Shown here: one piece after another, positions 1-14,900 of the stretch
Position numbering within the stretch: the stretch's first letter is position 1
Layout of the letters: every line of letters begins with the position of its first letter
Origin: Dirofilaria immitis
Taxonomy: Eukaryota > Nematoda > Chromadorea > Rhabditida > Onchocercidae
Direction of reading: 5' to 3'
Length of the DNA: 64,000 nt
Assembly (NCBI GenBank): GCA_024305405.1
Contig: JAKNDB010000087.1
Coordinates: forward strand, 4,652,501 to 4,716,500
Notes under the pieces: generated by a model
Told to the model about the DNA's origin: nothing
Database searches by the model: none
Seen by the model: only the letters and a program-made list of their open reading frames with translations
Position numbers and translations under genes: made by a program

Positions 1-161
1 TATATCATTTCATCTGTCTTATAAAAAAATTAAAGAATATGAACTTTAAAATTCTGTGTGGAAAAAAACGAAAAAAAAGAGAAGAAATAGAAAAAATGAT
101 TGATATACAGTTTAATTAAAGCAAAAGGAACAAAAATATAATGGAAGAGAAAAAGCATTAC

Positions 162-1087
162 CTTTTTCAGATTGTTAACATTATATTTATCGGCAAGGAT
201 AAGTATTGGTAGCGTATTTTCAGCGTGTAAAAACACATGATTACAATAAAGAAAGCGTAGAAATGCGGGAAAAACCGGCTGACAGGATAAGTCTTCAACA
301 AGTTCTAATTCCTATAATTATTCCCTTAATTTCATTTGTTATTATTTTCCCATTAAAAGGAATGATATGAAATCAAATCTAGAACTAAGTACAGAATCAA
401 ATATGATTCATAAGATAAAAGATGCGAAATACAGATAATTTTACAAAATAAACATTGGAAATAAAATATTCACTCTTATTTTTTCAGAAGCAATCCCACA
501 TGATTTTTATTCACCAGGTGCACACTTGAAAGAAATGTTTTTACCTTTTATTTTATGGAATATAAAAAAATTAGTAATTACCTTCTATCTTAAGGCTTTT
601 AATAAATAAAATTCAGGAAAGTGGAATAATAATTTCCTAAAGTAATAAAAAAATTATGAGAAGAACAAAAATTGCCGGAAACCTTCTTATCCCCGTTCCA
701 TTTCTTGCTCAGCATTTGATCAAACACTTCGCTGCTTTTTGTCAATATTATTCGATGTGCCGCATATCTAAGAAATAAAGCGAAATTCCGTCAACATAAA
801 TCTAAGCAATCTTGGCAAGAAAATCTTTAAAACTACTCAAACGACTATCACCGCATCAAATATTATATCACTAGTTAAGGTGATATAAACACAAGCCCTG
901 CTGTTGCATCAGATCGAAAAAATCTAATGGCAAAAAGTTTTTCAAATCCATAAAAATTTATATTTAAGATGTAAGTCCCAACTTACATTTCATCACCGAC
1001 CAAAAGTGCAACATCACTTAGGTGTGAATTATTGTAATATTTTGTAAAATCGTTCAATGCTTCACGATCGTCGGCAAAGCAATCCAT
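162..1087 (-). CDS. BTB/POZ-domain protein, 5' exons (3' end beyond left edge)
   Basis: Three minus-strand exons at 987-1087, 683-767 and 162-311 join in phase (33 codons plus 2 bases, then 1 base plus 28 codons, then 50 codons) into about 112 residues that read as a BTB/POZ fold. Seen: an LSDV start of the fold, an AAHR..L..SS.VF core, then a conserved helix ending ADKYNV.NL. Donors are gtaagt, gtttcc and gtaatg. The ATG at 1085-1087 lies two bases after a tttcag-like acceptor (tattcag), which fits either SL trans-splicing or an upstream exon. BTB domains dimerise and commonly recruit CUL3 ubiquitin ligase or act in transcription. The C-terminal part that would tell which subfamily lies left of base 1; BTBD17-like proteins are one guess. 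The next exon after the donor at 161 is not clear: one acceptor near 54 would end the protein after seven residues. Confidence 0.85.
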
Positions 1088-4000
1088 GCCTGAATATTTC
1101 AAAATTATAAGAAAGTGAACAAAAAGCTATCTTTCAAAAGAATTTAATTCATGAAATCACATCTTTGAAATAATTTTATTTGTATATGAAGCCACTAATT
1201 TAAAAAAATGCATATGAGTATCTATAGCAGATAGTAATTTTAACTTAATAGCAAGGATTAATTGCAAATATTTTTTGATTCCTTTATAAATTTCAACCAA
1301 TTTCATTAAAGTTTTCATGGAATAAGTAATATGAATTTTACAGCTGTTTATTGTTGTTGCTGCTTTCTTGTATAATCAGTTTTCTTATCGGATTTTTATC
1401 TCTTTTATCTTTGCGTAATTTTTATTAAAATTTGATATAATATTGCAAATGCATGAGCGTGCATTTTAAAGTTAATAATTTTTAATTATTTTGAAAAGAA
1501 CATATGTTAGAAGGGTATGAGGTAATTCTATTTTAAGTTATGCTTTTTAACTATGAAAGTAATTATTAATTTATAAAGCATAACTTTTTGACTAAATTGT
1601 TGTTTAATTACATAAAATCTTTTCTTAAACGAATAAAATTATTTATAATGAAATTCTAATGACATTTAGAAATACTCGACGTTAGCAAAATAGAGGGAGC
1701 AGTTTCGTCTAAACAACGATCCTCAAACTTTTTCCATTGCTAAACAGATGACAAAAACAATAACAACAACAACAGCAATGTTTATTTTATAGATTCTCAC
1801 TTTATTTAGATTGTTTTCATCTTTTGAAGTGACATTTGGGCCAAATGATCTATCGCTACAGTTATCATCAATATCTGTAGCATAATATCACAAAATCGTT
1901 TAATTCAAAGAAAATTTATAAGAAATATAAAAGGCAATTTGTTCATCCTTAATTCAGCTTATTTATTTTATAGCGGCATAGGATTAATCCATTAATAATG
2001 CATTAATCCATTTATTTCTTAAATTATCATTCTCTATAGTCTGTTTGTTGACTTCTGGGAAGAGTTCATATTATCGTTGTTCTATATCACTTATTATTAA
2101 ACAGTTTGTTGTTTGAATTGCCAACAATATGAGAGTATATTTTTTGAAGCACAGAGCTGTTCTGACAAATTTTCAATGGATGTAATTGAACACAATTGAA
2201 ATCAACAGGAAAAGTGTTAATGGAAGTTGAAAATTAAATTAAGACAAGAAAACTGCATTTTTAAAAATATCTACAAACTAAACACTTCTTCTTCTCTTTT
2301 CTCCTAGTTTCAAGAAGCAAGTACTATTGGATTAGATTACTCATTTAATAAATAATAGGTTGAGCAAGCAAGAATCTGATTTCTAGCAAAACAGACATAA
2401 AAATTGTGTTGTTCATTATAACTTATTTTTTAATGATTAGGACTGACAGAATCAGAAACATGATAGTATAATTCCTTAACTTACTTTTGGTGAAAAATTT
2501 ACTTTGATCTACGTACTTTTTATCAATTCACGAAGCATTTTTCTATTACTAACTGTAGAATTTGAGACATTTTGCTAGAAATACCTTTTAAATTCTTGAA
2601 AACTTTTTCAATATTTGGAATCATATAACATAAGCTAAATTATGAACAAATCTCTTGTGCATAATTTTAGAGAGAAATACATAACAAATTTTTTTCAATA
2701 AAACATTTTTTACTAAACAAAATTCATAAATCAACTACTCATTCATTATCATATAATATATCTATGCCGTACATCAACGAATTTATGCAATTGATTAATT
2801 TTGTTGTATAATTTTCATGGATAAAAAGTGATAAATTGAAAGTTTATCATTTTTCAGCAATTTCTAAAGATAATTTATAATCCTTAAGAAAGTTAGCTTA
2901 GAAATGAAACTTCGACAAACTTTCAGTTTGCATCAAACGATTTTTGCTGCCTCCTATCTGCGTAATTTCTACTTCAATCAACGAGTTAATATCTTGCCAA
3001 AATGAAATTTAACAAAAAAATGGCACAGTTTTCAGCAAGCGAGAACGTCGCGAAAATTTTATTTACCATTTATGCATTTAGAATAGTTAAGGATTTTACG
3101 GTAGTATGTTTTAAAGACAATACTTTTTAAAAATATGTCTATTTTTCTTTTTTAGGAAAAATTTTTATGAATAAATAAATAGAAGTCAAGTTTAGTAATA
3201 CTACTATTCATTTAACTTCATTCAATACAATCAGACTGAAACAACGAATTAGTCAAAAACATTATCGGATATTGTTTAAAGAGCAAAAAGCATCAGAAGA
3301 TTATAATGAATTTTGTTTCACAACTTACACTTTCAATAAATTTTCTCCTCCCATTGAAAATTTCATTAAACAGTTAGTTAAAGTATAATATTTTCTACAG
3401 AATAATGGCATAAATGCAATTTGATGGTAATAAATATAATAATAAACTTTGATTAAAAAATTGTTAAAAGATGTGATTGATGTAGATATAAATGAATTGA
3501 AAACAATTATCTAATATTTGAAATTGCAGTATATCAATATAATGATTATTTATAAAACCTATTATTTATTTTGCTATCTGTTTCTCGAGGGTTAAGTAAG
3601 AGATATAGATCCAAGAGTCATACCACAAAAAATTTTTTTGTTCAGAATTTTACATCACTCACACATTGATACACAAACATAACGATAAATTATGTTGTAT
3701 CTTATTTTATGGAAAAATTTCATTGCATTGACAGAGATGATCGGAGATTGAATCTTAGGATTCCATTTTAAATTCTGACAGTTAAACATGCTGGGATTAC
3801 CGGTCATAAAATTGAAACTCACTAACTGGTAGCACTAAACTGGAAATTTTGAAATTTCAATTGAACAATTAAATGAATGAATGAAATAGCTGTTATACTT
3901 TCATTAAAGATTTTAAAAACATTAATTATTAATGCATACCTCATGAAAATGCAGAATTACAGACAGAATGAATTAGTAATCGTAGACAAACCTGGCGGAT

Positions 4001-6822
4001 CAGTTGGATTTCGTATCAACGGATTGACAACTGCTCGAATCCTTAACTCATCCAACTTTTTTATCATCATCGTCTCATTTGGCATAATTTTTCTTACGGA
4101 AAAGCTCAAATTAATATTTCGCGATAAATAAAATAAAGCGAGCAAACAACTTTTGCAAAATATGATAATATCAGTAATATTGATTAATGTTAATAATATA
4201 TAATTAGTTTAACAACTAATTTCCAAAGAGGATTATCACAAAAGATCTCAAATTTCATACTCCAGCTATTTAAGCTTAAAATGTAAGTAGTTATATCTGC
4301 TTCAAAACATCTCATCAGCTATTTTAGCTTTCGATTTATCATTTTTAAATTTTTTATTTTACTTAATAGTGATAAATAATTCTAACATAATTTTCTTAGG
4401 AATGTATTTCATTTCGAAAATAGAAAATGGGTCATTGATATTTAAAATGCGAAATGGTAAATAAAAAGTAAATATTCATTGAATAATTTGATGTCCGTGT
4501 ATTGAAAATGAAGCAAGAAATTATTATGATTTAAAATTTGATAAAGAAATATTTTCAAGAATCTGAAATTGGAGTCGAAATCTGTAATTTATTGGTTTTC
4601 TGGCAGCTATAAAACAACGAAGCAAATTTTCCTTAAAAATTATGGACTACATATTACAAAAATAAGAATAAAAGGCCACAAAATATCAAAAGAAAGCAAA
4701 GTTTGAGCTGAAAAATAGAAATTTTTCAAAAAATAGTTAAATTTTATCCACAGCTTTGACTAAACAATATTGAAAGTTAAAATGCATGGAAAAACAAAAA
4801 GATTTCATATTGCATCAAATAAAAATTAATGTGAAAAGAAATAAACTAATGATTATATTAAAGATCATTTTGAGCCTTTAAGCAAGCATCCTAATAATAA
4901 ATAATAAAATGTGGTAATCTTTTCACCTTCCTTTTATTTAAATGGAAATTTCTGCAATGATAGCTGTTTTGAAAAGCTGTACTAAAATAATTCAATTGAA
5001 CAGGATAAAAGATTTCTGATCTAATTTTATGTTTCCGCTAGTGAAGAAACTTATGTTCTAAGCAATCTCATATGAGACATATGGAATTGTAAATGATATA
5101 TATATATATCATTTCCCGAATTTTTCGATCCGAGAAAAACTAAAAATTTATTTTATCAAGTTCATTTGCAAAATAGAAATAAAAATGAGAATGAGATCAT
5201 TAGACAAAAGATGGTTTTTACTGTATTACATACTCTCGGATAATTTGCTCAAAAAATTCAAGTTGGTTGATTTTGTAAAACAAGAAAAGTTTCTTTTTTT
5301 GAAGTTGCAAAAACGATGGAATTGCACTACCAAGCTGCAGAAATGAATTTATAAATCAAACTGAAGTTACTGTCATTAGTCATAAATAAATAAACTAGTT
5401 GATTAGAGACTGTTGATTAATCTTTGACACTTTAAACTAATTTCGATTTATTCAAAAATTAAGAAATTGTTGATTCAAAATCTCTGAAATCATAATGGGA
5501 ACTTCTATGAATAAAAAAATTAATGAATATAAAGAAAAAAAGTTTCAAGAAAAATTAAAAAGCAAAATCTGAAGAATATTTCAAAATCACATAGGCATAT
5601 GATTTGCATCTATTTCAAATGAATCAGGATCAATATATTGCGAAGATATGCACATTGGCATTATTTAAGCTTTTTAAAGACACAGGCCGCAATCAGATCA
5701 CAGCCAAATATTCGATAAAAGATTAAGATCAGCAAAAATATTTTAAATTCCGTCAAGGTGTTTCTTCGAGAGAAAAGACAGTTCTATTTTTCCATAAAAC
5801 CCATAGTTGTAGGAATCAAAATTGACAAATTTCGGTGAAATAATCAAATGAAACGAAAGGAGTGGAGGTGTAACTGACAAACGGAGCGATCGTTGACAAA
5901 TATAAACATAATCAACGTATTCATTTTCACCATAAATTGTTCCTTTCTTCTTATGAATCTTCGATTATCACAACCCAATTTTAAAATAAGTTTTGTGCAA
6001 TATTGTTCTTGATAAATAAATACACAAAAATAACAGTTATAAATTATGAAAATTAATGACATCATTTTCATGAGAAGTTTTAAAAATTTCAGCAAACATT
6101 ATGTTTCGAAAGTAAGCAATATGGCAGAGATTGTAGTGAGAATGAAACAAAAACAAAAGCATATGTAATAATGTTTTTAAATGAAATATTTGCAATATCA
6201 AATTATAACTTTTTATTGCAATGTTTTGCGTAATGAATTGGATTTTAAATAAATAATATGCTGACGTATCAATCAGTTAGTTCAATAACTTCCTTATTCA
6301 ACATTCTTTCGATAACAGAAATAGGATGAATATTGACTAGGGAATATTTTTACATTTTAGTAGTAAACCCAAAGACATAAATCAATGATATCATTTGAAT
6401 TTCTATCATAGGTTATGTATTTTTAAGGAGGATTTATATTCTTTGTCATTACACTGTCTATTTTCTGCGCTTATCATTATCAGACTTACAAAAAGAATAT
6501 ATTTAAAAACAAAACAAGTTTCCTTTTATATCCAAAAATGTGCTTATATTAGTTTCTTTCAGAAATACTTTTTGATCTAAAATTTCTTATTTATAAAGGT
6601 TTTCAACAATTCTTAATGATGAAAGTCATAAAGGTCAAAATTCATTAAACCGAGCAAATTTTCATGATCCATAAAGATCTAGGCCAAAAATTTGGCTAAT
6701 GATTAAAAAATCTGTGAGGAGCATTAAAGAAAATAATAATCAACTAACAAAGAATATTTCCTAAAAAATTATACTAATATATGCATATATATATATATAT
6801 AAAATATGAAAATAAAAGGTGC

Positions 6823-6989
6823 AGTGATGATCGAGGTGACAATATTGTAGAAGTAAAGAGATGAGATTCTTACTTCATTTCGGGAAGCATTATTGCACTA
6901 TTCATATATATATATACAAATAGAATTTTATCTTATGATTATCCTTATGAACAGATAATGAAAATAGTGATGATCGAATTGACAATATT
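6823..6989. repeat. Spaced 24-base direct repeat
   Basis: Bases 6823-6846 and 6966-6989 are the same 24-mer apart from two mismatches. They are 143 bases apart and each lies next to a TA-rich run. No coding context. Confidence 0.6.
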
Positions 6990-9249
6990 ACGGATTTTGT
7001 GTTTTCAAAAATCTAAGTTAAACTTTGCTGCCTAAAATGCATTTTCCAATATCATTTTATTGTTAACTAATTGCAAAAATAATATCGATCCAATGCATTT
7101 ACTCGAAATTTTCTTCCTGATATTGAAAACAGTATTAGATTATTTTTATTTCAAGTGATGTTTTCTATCTTAGTTCCTACTGAAGCCTGTTGGAACAGTG
7201 CTATCTAATCTAAATTTAATATTCAATTAATAAAAATTTCCGTACTGACTATTATTCGACTGATTATCATTTTTCAATTTTCTACTTTCATGTGAGATTC
7301 CGCTGTTGCATGATGCACGACAGGGCAATTAAGATCCTCACTCGCCAATAAAAGTTGTCCGAAAAACTTTCTAAAAATATCCTCTTGAGAAAACAAGGAT
7401 TTTCGCAATGAAGAGAGTTGCCTGTTTATCTAATTTCTATAATTTCCATCAATTATTCAAATGCGATCAAAATAATAACTGTTCTGACTGTTCTATAACT
7501 GTTTAATATTCAAAAGATTTAAGTCATATGGATATTCTAATTCAAATCAACCGAAAAGTTTTTAAAACAAAAGCTAAAACTCATTGATTTTTTGATTAAA
7601 TTAAAAATAAATCCACATTATCTTGGTATATTCTGAATTAATTGAAGGAAGCGATATCACTCTCTTAATTCTTCCATAGTGCACTATTTTTTATAGCAAA
7701 TGAGTCTTCATAGGTATAAATGCATGCAACCTTAATCCTTACCTATGCTTCTAAAAATCATTTAAACCAGCTTCTTGCTAAAAAAAAAAAAATTCGCTTT
7801 TCAAGTACGCATTCAACAGTACTATGGTAATCAATGTAATGAAAGAGGGAATATTATTATTTCCAGTGATTAATAAGTTTTTAAATAAAAATTTAATCTT
7901 AACAAAATTAATAGAAAAGATTTTTAGAAATTAAAAACTGCTAATTCTAGTATTATCAAAAAAATAGTGCGAAATCCGGCGAAATTATTCTAACAGATCT
8001 GATTGCTTAAGAGTAAATGAAAATTGTGTAAACAAAGCGACATATGAACAAATTTACAGGAGCAAACATTTGGAAAAGCAATTAATGGAAAAAAGTTAAA
8101 TAGAAAAAAGTACCAAATTTAGTTTGCCTGGTTTTAATGTCATTTATGTGAATTTATGGACGAAAAGTGTTACTGTTCATTATATTTTAAAAATCGATAA
8201 AGAAGTGTTCTTATCAGAAAAGAACTGATGCCAAAATCTCCTTATTAATAAAAAAATATTTTTATTTTATTTAGTTGCATGTTACATTTAAGTTTCAAAT
8301 AATTGTATTTTCAAAAGAGCATAAGCACGTTAGATTCATAGCGTAAAGAAATTGAAATTGTCTTCACTGTACTATTATCATGGGCTGTCAATGAAATTTT
8401 ATTTTGATTATGAATTTTGGATTTCACTTTTTTGCTAGTGAATCAAATCTACTGATAAAGAAATAATTATTAAAAAATTTAACGAAAAAGAAATTTTTTC
8501 TGCATCAAGTTTAATTCTTCATCTTTGATATTCTCACAATTAATTTAGATTTAGATGATGAAATTTAAATTCATCAAAAATATTAGTAATAATAAGAAAG
8601 TTTTTTAAGATATTTTATTTAAAGAAATGAAACTTTTGACTATTTTTACTGAAAAAAACCTTGATTTAGTGGAAAAAAGGGTTGAAACATAGTAATAATG
8701 TAATGAATATATGAACGAATGGGCAGGTTGTTGTTTTTATTTTTTTTTTAATACAAATGAATTTTGCAACTGTGATATTTGCTCTTATCATCGATCAATT
8801 ATTGCATTTTATATGAATATTAGAAACACTCTTGTAAAATCAAGTTTCTATTTATTATATAATTGCATAAATTTAGACAGTAAAGTTATTATTGTTCTAA
8901 TTAAACAGAAAGCAATGGCTTAACTAATAATTATAATTTAAAATTATAGAAGAACAATATAGGAAGTCTTTTTATTCTTTGATAGTTTCCCCAGATTAGA
9001 TATCTAATTTAAAGTGATTAGTTTTATCCACATGTTTTTGGTAATATTGAACGATTTATTGAAAATAAACTGAAACTAATTTCATAACCTAAATGTAAGT
9101 AAATTTTTATAATAAAACAATTATTCATGCTAATGGCTATATAAACTGAAAGAAGTAGCAGAAATATTGGCAGAATCTTGAAAATTCATTATCCTGATTC
9201 GAATATAAGCAGAAATGATCGTGAAACGAATTTATATATATCACCACAA

Positions 9250-9255
<6 letters not shown>

Positions 9256-9292
<37 letters not shown>
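9256..9292. repeat. (TA)18 microsatellite with flanking repeat
   Basis: An uninterrupted TA run of about 36 bases. The segment tatatatcaccacaa occurs on both sides (about 9235-9250 and 9285-9300), so the run sits between two copies of a short direct repeat. Confidence 0.85.
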
Positions 9293-9295
<3 letters not shown>

Positions 9296-9948
9296 CACAA
9301 GATTATAAACACTGTGCTATCTGAAGTTATAAGATTATTGCAAACTAACAACTTCAAATAGCAATGTCTCAAATATAGTAATCAGTAAAACAATCAGTCT
9401 GTTTTATAGATATAGAGGACTAACATGATGCTAATCTGACAGCTTTCATTTTATTATACTGATTTCGAGAATGTATTTCTGCTAACTTAGTTCCATAATG
9501 TTGCTAACTTTTCTGTTTTCCAATAATCAAAATTTTGTATTTCTTCGCAGAACAAAACAAAAAACGTCATATATATTCATCTATATTGAGAATTTAAAAC
9601 TTCGGGATATATACAATAACGTATTGAAATGTTGGATGAAATTGAAACACATTTTTCTAAGATTATTAAATTGAGAAACAAATAACTTCCTCCAAAATTT
9701 GCTAAATTCATCTTTAACATATTAAATTCTTACGTCACAATAAATTCTGAAATCATTGGTCTTATTATATTATCAAATATATGTGACGTTCCGCTTTACA
9801 GAACATCCAAGAAATATTAAGGTTCAATTTCCAATGATATGTATAAAAGTGGTACCACGATATCCATTAATTTATTTTTTAAAAATTAACCTGTTTTAAA
9901 AAGTATTATTAATGCTTTCTCTCAGAAATTATTCAATGAAATAATGGT

Positions 9949-9973
9949 AAAATCATGATCAGATCATGATTTT
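9949..9973. repeat. Perfect 11-bp hairpin
   Basis: Arms 9949-9959 and 9963-9973 are exact reverse complements around a three-base loop. It lies in non-coding AT-rich sequence; no T-run, gene end or other context gives it a role. Confidence 0.7.
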
Positions 9974-11368
9974 TCGATATTTCAATTTTTAAAAATGGTA
10001 TTTCTAAACTTTATGATTTCTATGAATAGCAAAAAGAAGAAAGATTGAAAAAATACTTTGAATTAAAATTAAGGAAGAAGCAGTTTGGATTGAAACTGAT
10101 TTTGAAACAGATACCGATGCGATAAAAGATACCAGATCAAAATATCTGTTATTAATTTTATTAATTACTAGGTTGTTCATTGATGTCTTTAATTTGATCG
10201 AAGGCAATTTATTCATGATCTTATCGAGATTTATTAACTAATCAAATTAATATATCTTTTAAACTTGCACCGACTGATTTACAAAGTTTTTCTCGTAATG
10301 AAAAATGAGAAAAAAACAATATGCAAAAATGTATACTTTTGTCGCAAACATTGTATTGCATCGATGATCAAAGTACATGGTGCAAATTTTGTCAACACTC
10401 TCCAAAATTAATGTGAAAACAAATTCTATGAAAGGCTTATCAAATTTCATGAAAAATTGTAGAATTCATTGAACAAATTCATCGATAGCGCCCATAATAT
10501 TTTGTTTGATTTCTGATAGTCTACTTATTTTTATTATAATTATTTGATTTGATATGCTTCTATTAAACAATCATGAAGTTTATTATATAATTATTTTTAC
10601 TATTCTGCGTCTATATTTCGCATAATTTTATAATTTAGTACTTTTTTAACTATTTCATAAAAGGTAAATATGCATTCTTAAATTTGTTATATTATTTTTC
10701 AGCTATTATTCGTCATTTTTCAAATAACACATTAACATGGATATTTCTTTAGTTAGAAAAATGATGTAAAAAGCATTCATCAAGCGAATTAAAATTAAAT
10801 GATATTCTTTCAAAATTAAATTTTTGAAGACTTTATTTCTTTGGCTTTTTAAAATATCAAAAAGAATTTAATAAGTTTTTTCTTTGAAATGAAACTATTG
10901 AATTTCTTACTAATATATTTCACGTTGATTCTTTCAACTTAACCTTATAAATTCGTACGAATAATCAAAACTTGAAAATAAATTATAATTCTTGTTGAAA
11001 GCTTTTTTGTTAATAGAGAAAAAGAAAAAATTTAGTGAATCATTAAAGAGTTTGCATATATCCAAGATATATATTTCATTCTGATATTTCTAAATGTCAA
11101 TAATTTTTTAAATTACATTTCATTGTAATATAGCATGTCTTTATTATTTTCTTATATTTTCATATTGCTTGTTTTTCGTAATATTTTGGTAAAATCAAAA
11201 ATTGCCTTTATCTACTTTTGGATAACAAAAGCTGTTTTCATCGAGTTCAGTCACAAAAATTATTTTTATCGAATTTGGACATCAAAAATTATTTTTATTG
11301 AGAATGATTTGCATTGTTCGAAAAATTTTCTATCTCAGTAAAACAAATCAAAAGGCATAAACTATTTT

Positions 11369-11964
11369 TATCTCTTCTTTACACCTTCCATTTATTATTA
11401 ATATAAATTTATAAACTTATTTAGATCAATAAATATAATCAAGACAGAGCAGATTGTTTCTTAAGGTTATATCTAATGAATTCTATTGATCGAACATATA
11501 GGATAATTAAAATGAAAGAAAGATTGAGAATTACTTAATAAGATAGGAATCACTCCCACTCACTATTTCAGGTATCTAATTGAAAATGCATTTCATGTAA
11601 TAATAGAATAAATCTACCGTTACGATCACGCAAAATAGGATTAGAATACCTGAGATTATTGATTTCTCGGAATTTTTTCATAAACAGATAATTTAAAAAT
11701 GAAAAAACTGAATGATAACTATTTAAAGAATTCTTATTCAAAAAAAAGTTGAGAAATGCTCGAATGAATTAGAAATGATCTTTTTTTAAAAAAAAACCTA
11801 TTTAAAGCAGTTTATGGCAATTGTATTATACATAAATTTAGAAAAATAGAAATCACAATTGTATAATGCAATCGTTAGAAAAATATGAATAATTTACTGT
11901 GAAGAAAATATTGAGAAAATGATGCAGAAAATTTGAAGCAAGAGACCAAAAGTCATCAGAAGTT
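11369..11964. repeat. Left arm of a long inverted repeat
   Basis: This arm is nearly identical, in reverse complement, to 15555-16260. The inner part, 11495-11964, differs from its partner only by a few substitutions, small A/T-run length changes and one indel of about 8 bases near 11900. The outer part, 11369-11435, matches the reverse complement of about 16195-16260. Between them, 11436-11494 is present in both arms in the same (direct) orientation. Candidates are the terminal inverted repeat of a large non-autonomous DNA transposon or foldback element, a segmental inversion-duplication, or an assembly fold-back. Confidence 0.85.
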
Positions 11965-14900
11965 GACATCTGTTTTGATGCCAAGCAGGTGAGACCTATT
12001 TTATGTCTTTCTTACGAATTTTCAATGAAGAAATCATTTGTACATGCCTTTGTTTTCAACCAAACATATTCTAAAAGTTTTTATAGTTTTTATTCAAAAT
12101 TGAAACTAAAATAGTCTTAAAATTCATTATCATTCTTCAAGTATAAACTAACAATTTTAGTTATTTAAAATTTCTTGAATTAATTATTATCTGAATCTTA
12201 ATTTGCACATATCGCAATCACACGGGTATATTGCTTAAAAATTTTAAAGCGATGATGCTATTTGCAGAACAATTTTCGTTAAATTCATTCTGAAAAATGA
12301 AAGCGATTCATTCTTTTATTGTTTTATTTATTTCACAGAAATTTAAACATTTTTTGCATTAGAAATTTTGCATTTGTGGCTTTAGAGATGATGGGGAAAT
12401 AATTTGATTTGTATGTTTGATACCTTTAAACTATTTGAACATTGCGCAGCATGAAAGAATATATTTTTATTTTTCTGAAAATTTTCAGAAAATTTCAATC
12501 ATTCATAAAAATGCAATCTCAATTTTGATATAAATGTAGTCTCAATTTGTAGAAAAATATAAAATTATATTGTTTTTGCGACTTACATACACATATCTCT
12601 TATGGCGAAATCAGTGAACCGTAAATACGATATATCATATTTGAAGTTATCTCTTCTCATTTTTGGATCTTCCATGATACAGTCGTAGAAGTTTCTCGAC
12701 GATTGCAGTGGACAAATATCATAAAGCCTTTATTGATTGACTGAAGACATATATTTCAAATATGTCATAAAACAATTATCAGAGAATATCACGGGCAGAG
12801 TCGTTAAGTTATTCATCTGCATTATCATTAAATTTTTATTTTCATTCAATATTATCATTCAATATAAATTTTTGTTTGAGTGTTTCTTTCCAAAAAGTTT
12901 CTTTTCCGGGCGAGAGTTTTTCTGTCTCAATGGATGATCTTCATTCATTATATAATGGGAATTTGTTTACTACATGCCAATAATAGACGAATTTGTTTAC
13001 AACATATCCTATAGCGTAAAGAGAGAAACTTAGTTACTCAATGGAAAAATACTTACATGACATTGATAAGTGCATCATTTTTATGCTCATTTATGGAAAT
13101 TTTCTATTAATTGTTATTCTTCAACAAATATTCTATTTTATATATTCAGATAGCTTCAACCAATGCAAAGCTGTTTGCAAATATTTATTCAGAACCATAA
13201 ATAACTGTCATACATCATTTCTAAAAAAAAATTTTATTTGAAATATTGTGAATATTGTATTGCATTTATATGGATTCATATCTGCTATATATCTTTTAGG
13301 CTATTCAAGAATTATATTAGTGCAATTTCAAATTCAACTAACTTTATCAGAAAGCCATTGACATCATCTCTTATCATGTGTATTTTACATCCGCGTAATT
13401 TTTAAAAAAAAAAAAAAAAAAAACGAAAGCGTAAACATGAGAGAGAGTTCTATCTTTTCCAATATCACGAAAAAGAAATGCTGAATGGACTTTTTGTATC
13501 ATCAGAAATTTCTTCGCATTAAAAGTCCTCGTATCAGTTTTATGGAAATCCATTGATCAATGAATATGTTTTTGTGGTCGATATTGCATGCATAATTAGC
13601 TTCCTAAATGTTTTTACATCGCATATCTTCGAAGTAATGAGTGACAGTTTTGAAAACTTTTTATAGCTAAAAGACTATGATGAATCTAATCGTAACCTTC
13701 ATCAGCTAGTTTCGTTCGTGATCAGAATTTGATGGATAACTATATGAATTTCAAGAGTAATGATTACTCCTGAAATAACGCATAGAGCAGTTTTTTTTGG
13801 ATTATCTTAACTGATCGACTATAAATGACGAGTTTGACAAATATAGAAGTTAAGCCAAAAATTATGAAAGCTTATTTCATTCAAGACTAGAAATTTCAGA
13901 AAGAATTGTAAATGCATTATATTTTAGGGAAGAAAGGAAAAGGATATCTTATTTTCAACGCTAGAAAAAAACAAAAATAAAAAGAGCTTTTGTTTGTAAT
14001 GCTGGAGAGTTAATTTGCTGGAAGGAAAATTTAAAATTAAATATTTGGGTTGCTTATTTCATGCTAACTTATATAAGGATTATATGGTTTCCTCCTAATT
14101 TCATTTTTAACTGCTAGTAATGGTCTATTTACTTTTTCATTTTATAAGAAATTATCTGGCAAACATCGAAATTTAAATAGTTTTATGAAAATAATTTTCC
14201 AAAGTCTATCCACATTGAGAGAAATATTATGCTTTAAAATAGAAATAGATCCTTGATTTGTTTTAAAAGTTTTGCTTAGTATTTAGCACGCTTTAGAAAT
14301 TTTGTTGATATTGCACCAACTATAAGCGGAATTTTTACTTGATCTTTGACATTTTTAACAAATTTTCAATCTCCTAGCCATTGTAAAATAGTGCTCTTAT
14401 TCTTCCGTGAATGGTTATCATTTTTACACTTAAGTCCTCCACAATTTTTGCTAAACGTAGAGCGTTGGGATTTTTTATTTGCGATTAGCGATCTTATGGA
14501 AACTATAATTTTTGCATATAATGGGTAAGATACAATTGGAGGTCATTTGTTGGACAAAGCAACAATACTGTAATAATAGTGCGTTATGATTTCTCACTGA
14601 ACATAATCTTCTATGATAATGTTTACATACCGTCAGGGACCCGTCCGCAGTATGTTCAATAAGCAAGATTTCATAACTGAAATGGAAGATACCTATTCGA
14701 GACTTATTTTTTTCGGCCAATACTGCCATTTTATTGAACAAATTGAACTATATTTTTTAAAACGATAGCTGAAATTCTTGAAATTGAAAACATTTACAGC
14801 AGACCGCTACTTTTCTATTCTAAGGCTTAAATATTCTACTCTTAGGGATTACAAGAGATTTATACATAATCATGCTTTTCAAATTTTCAAATAAAGCCAG

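Larger units (their letters stand above)
1088..11368. other. AT-rich stretch, no gene called
   Basis: About 10 kb of very AT-rich sequence without a recognisable protein. Short open frames with splice-like borders exist on the minus strand (for example near 3.8-4.1 kb, 4.6-5.3 kb and 5.75-5.97 kb), but at this base composition frames of that length are expected by chance and none matches a family I know. Seen here: short TA runs near 5099-5110, 6785-6800 and 6905-6915, a 24-base direct repeat (6823-6846 and 6966-6989, two mismatches), the TA microsatellite at 9256-9292 and a perfect hairpin at 9949-9973. Confidence 0.5.

Noticed and set aside
1720..1882. Minus-strand 54-codon frame ending in a Val/Ile-rich membrane-like segment
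   Set aside because: The hydrophobic run comes from a CAA-type simple repeat at about 1755-1785, and a frame of this length is expected by chance at this composition.
5749..5972. 74-codon minus-strand frame without ATG, and smaller frames at 4560-5340 that can be spliced together
   Set aside because: Some junctions match in phase, and a faint LAMP-like pattern was considered, but no diagnostic residue set is present and such frames arise often by chance here.
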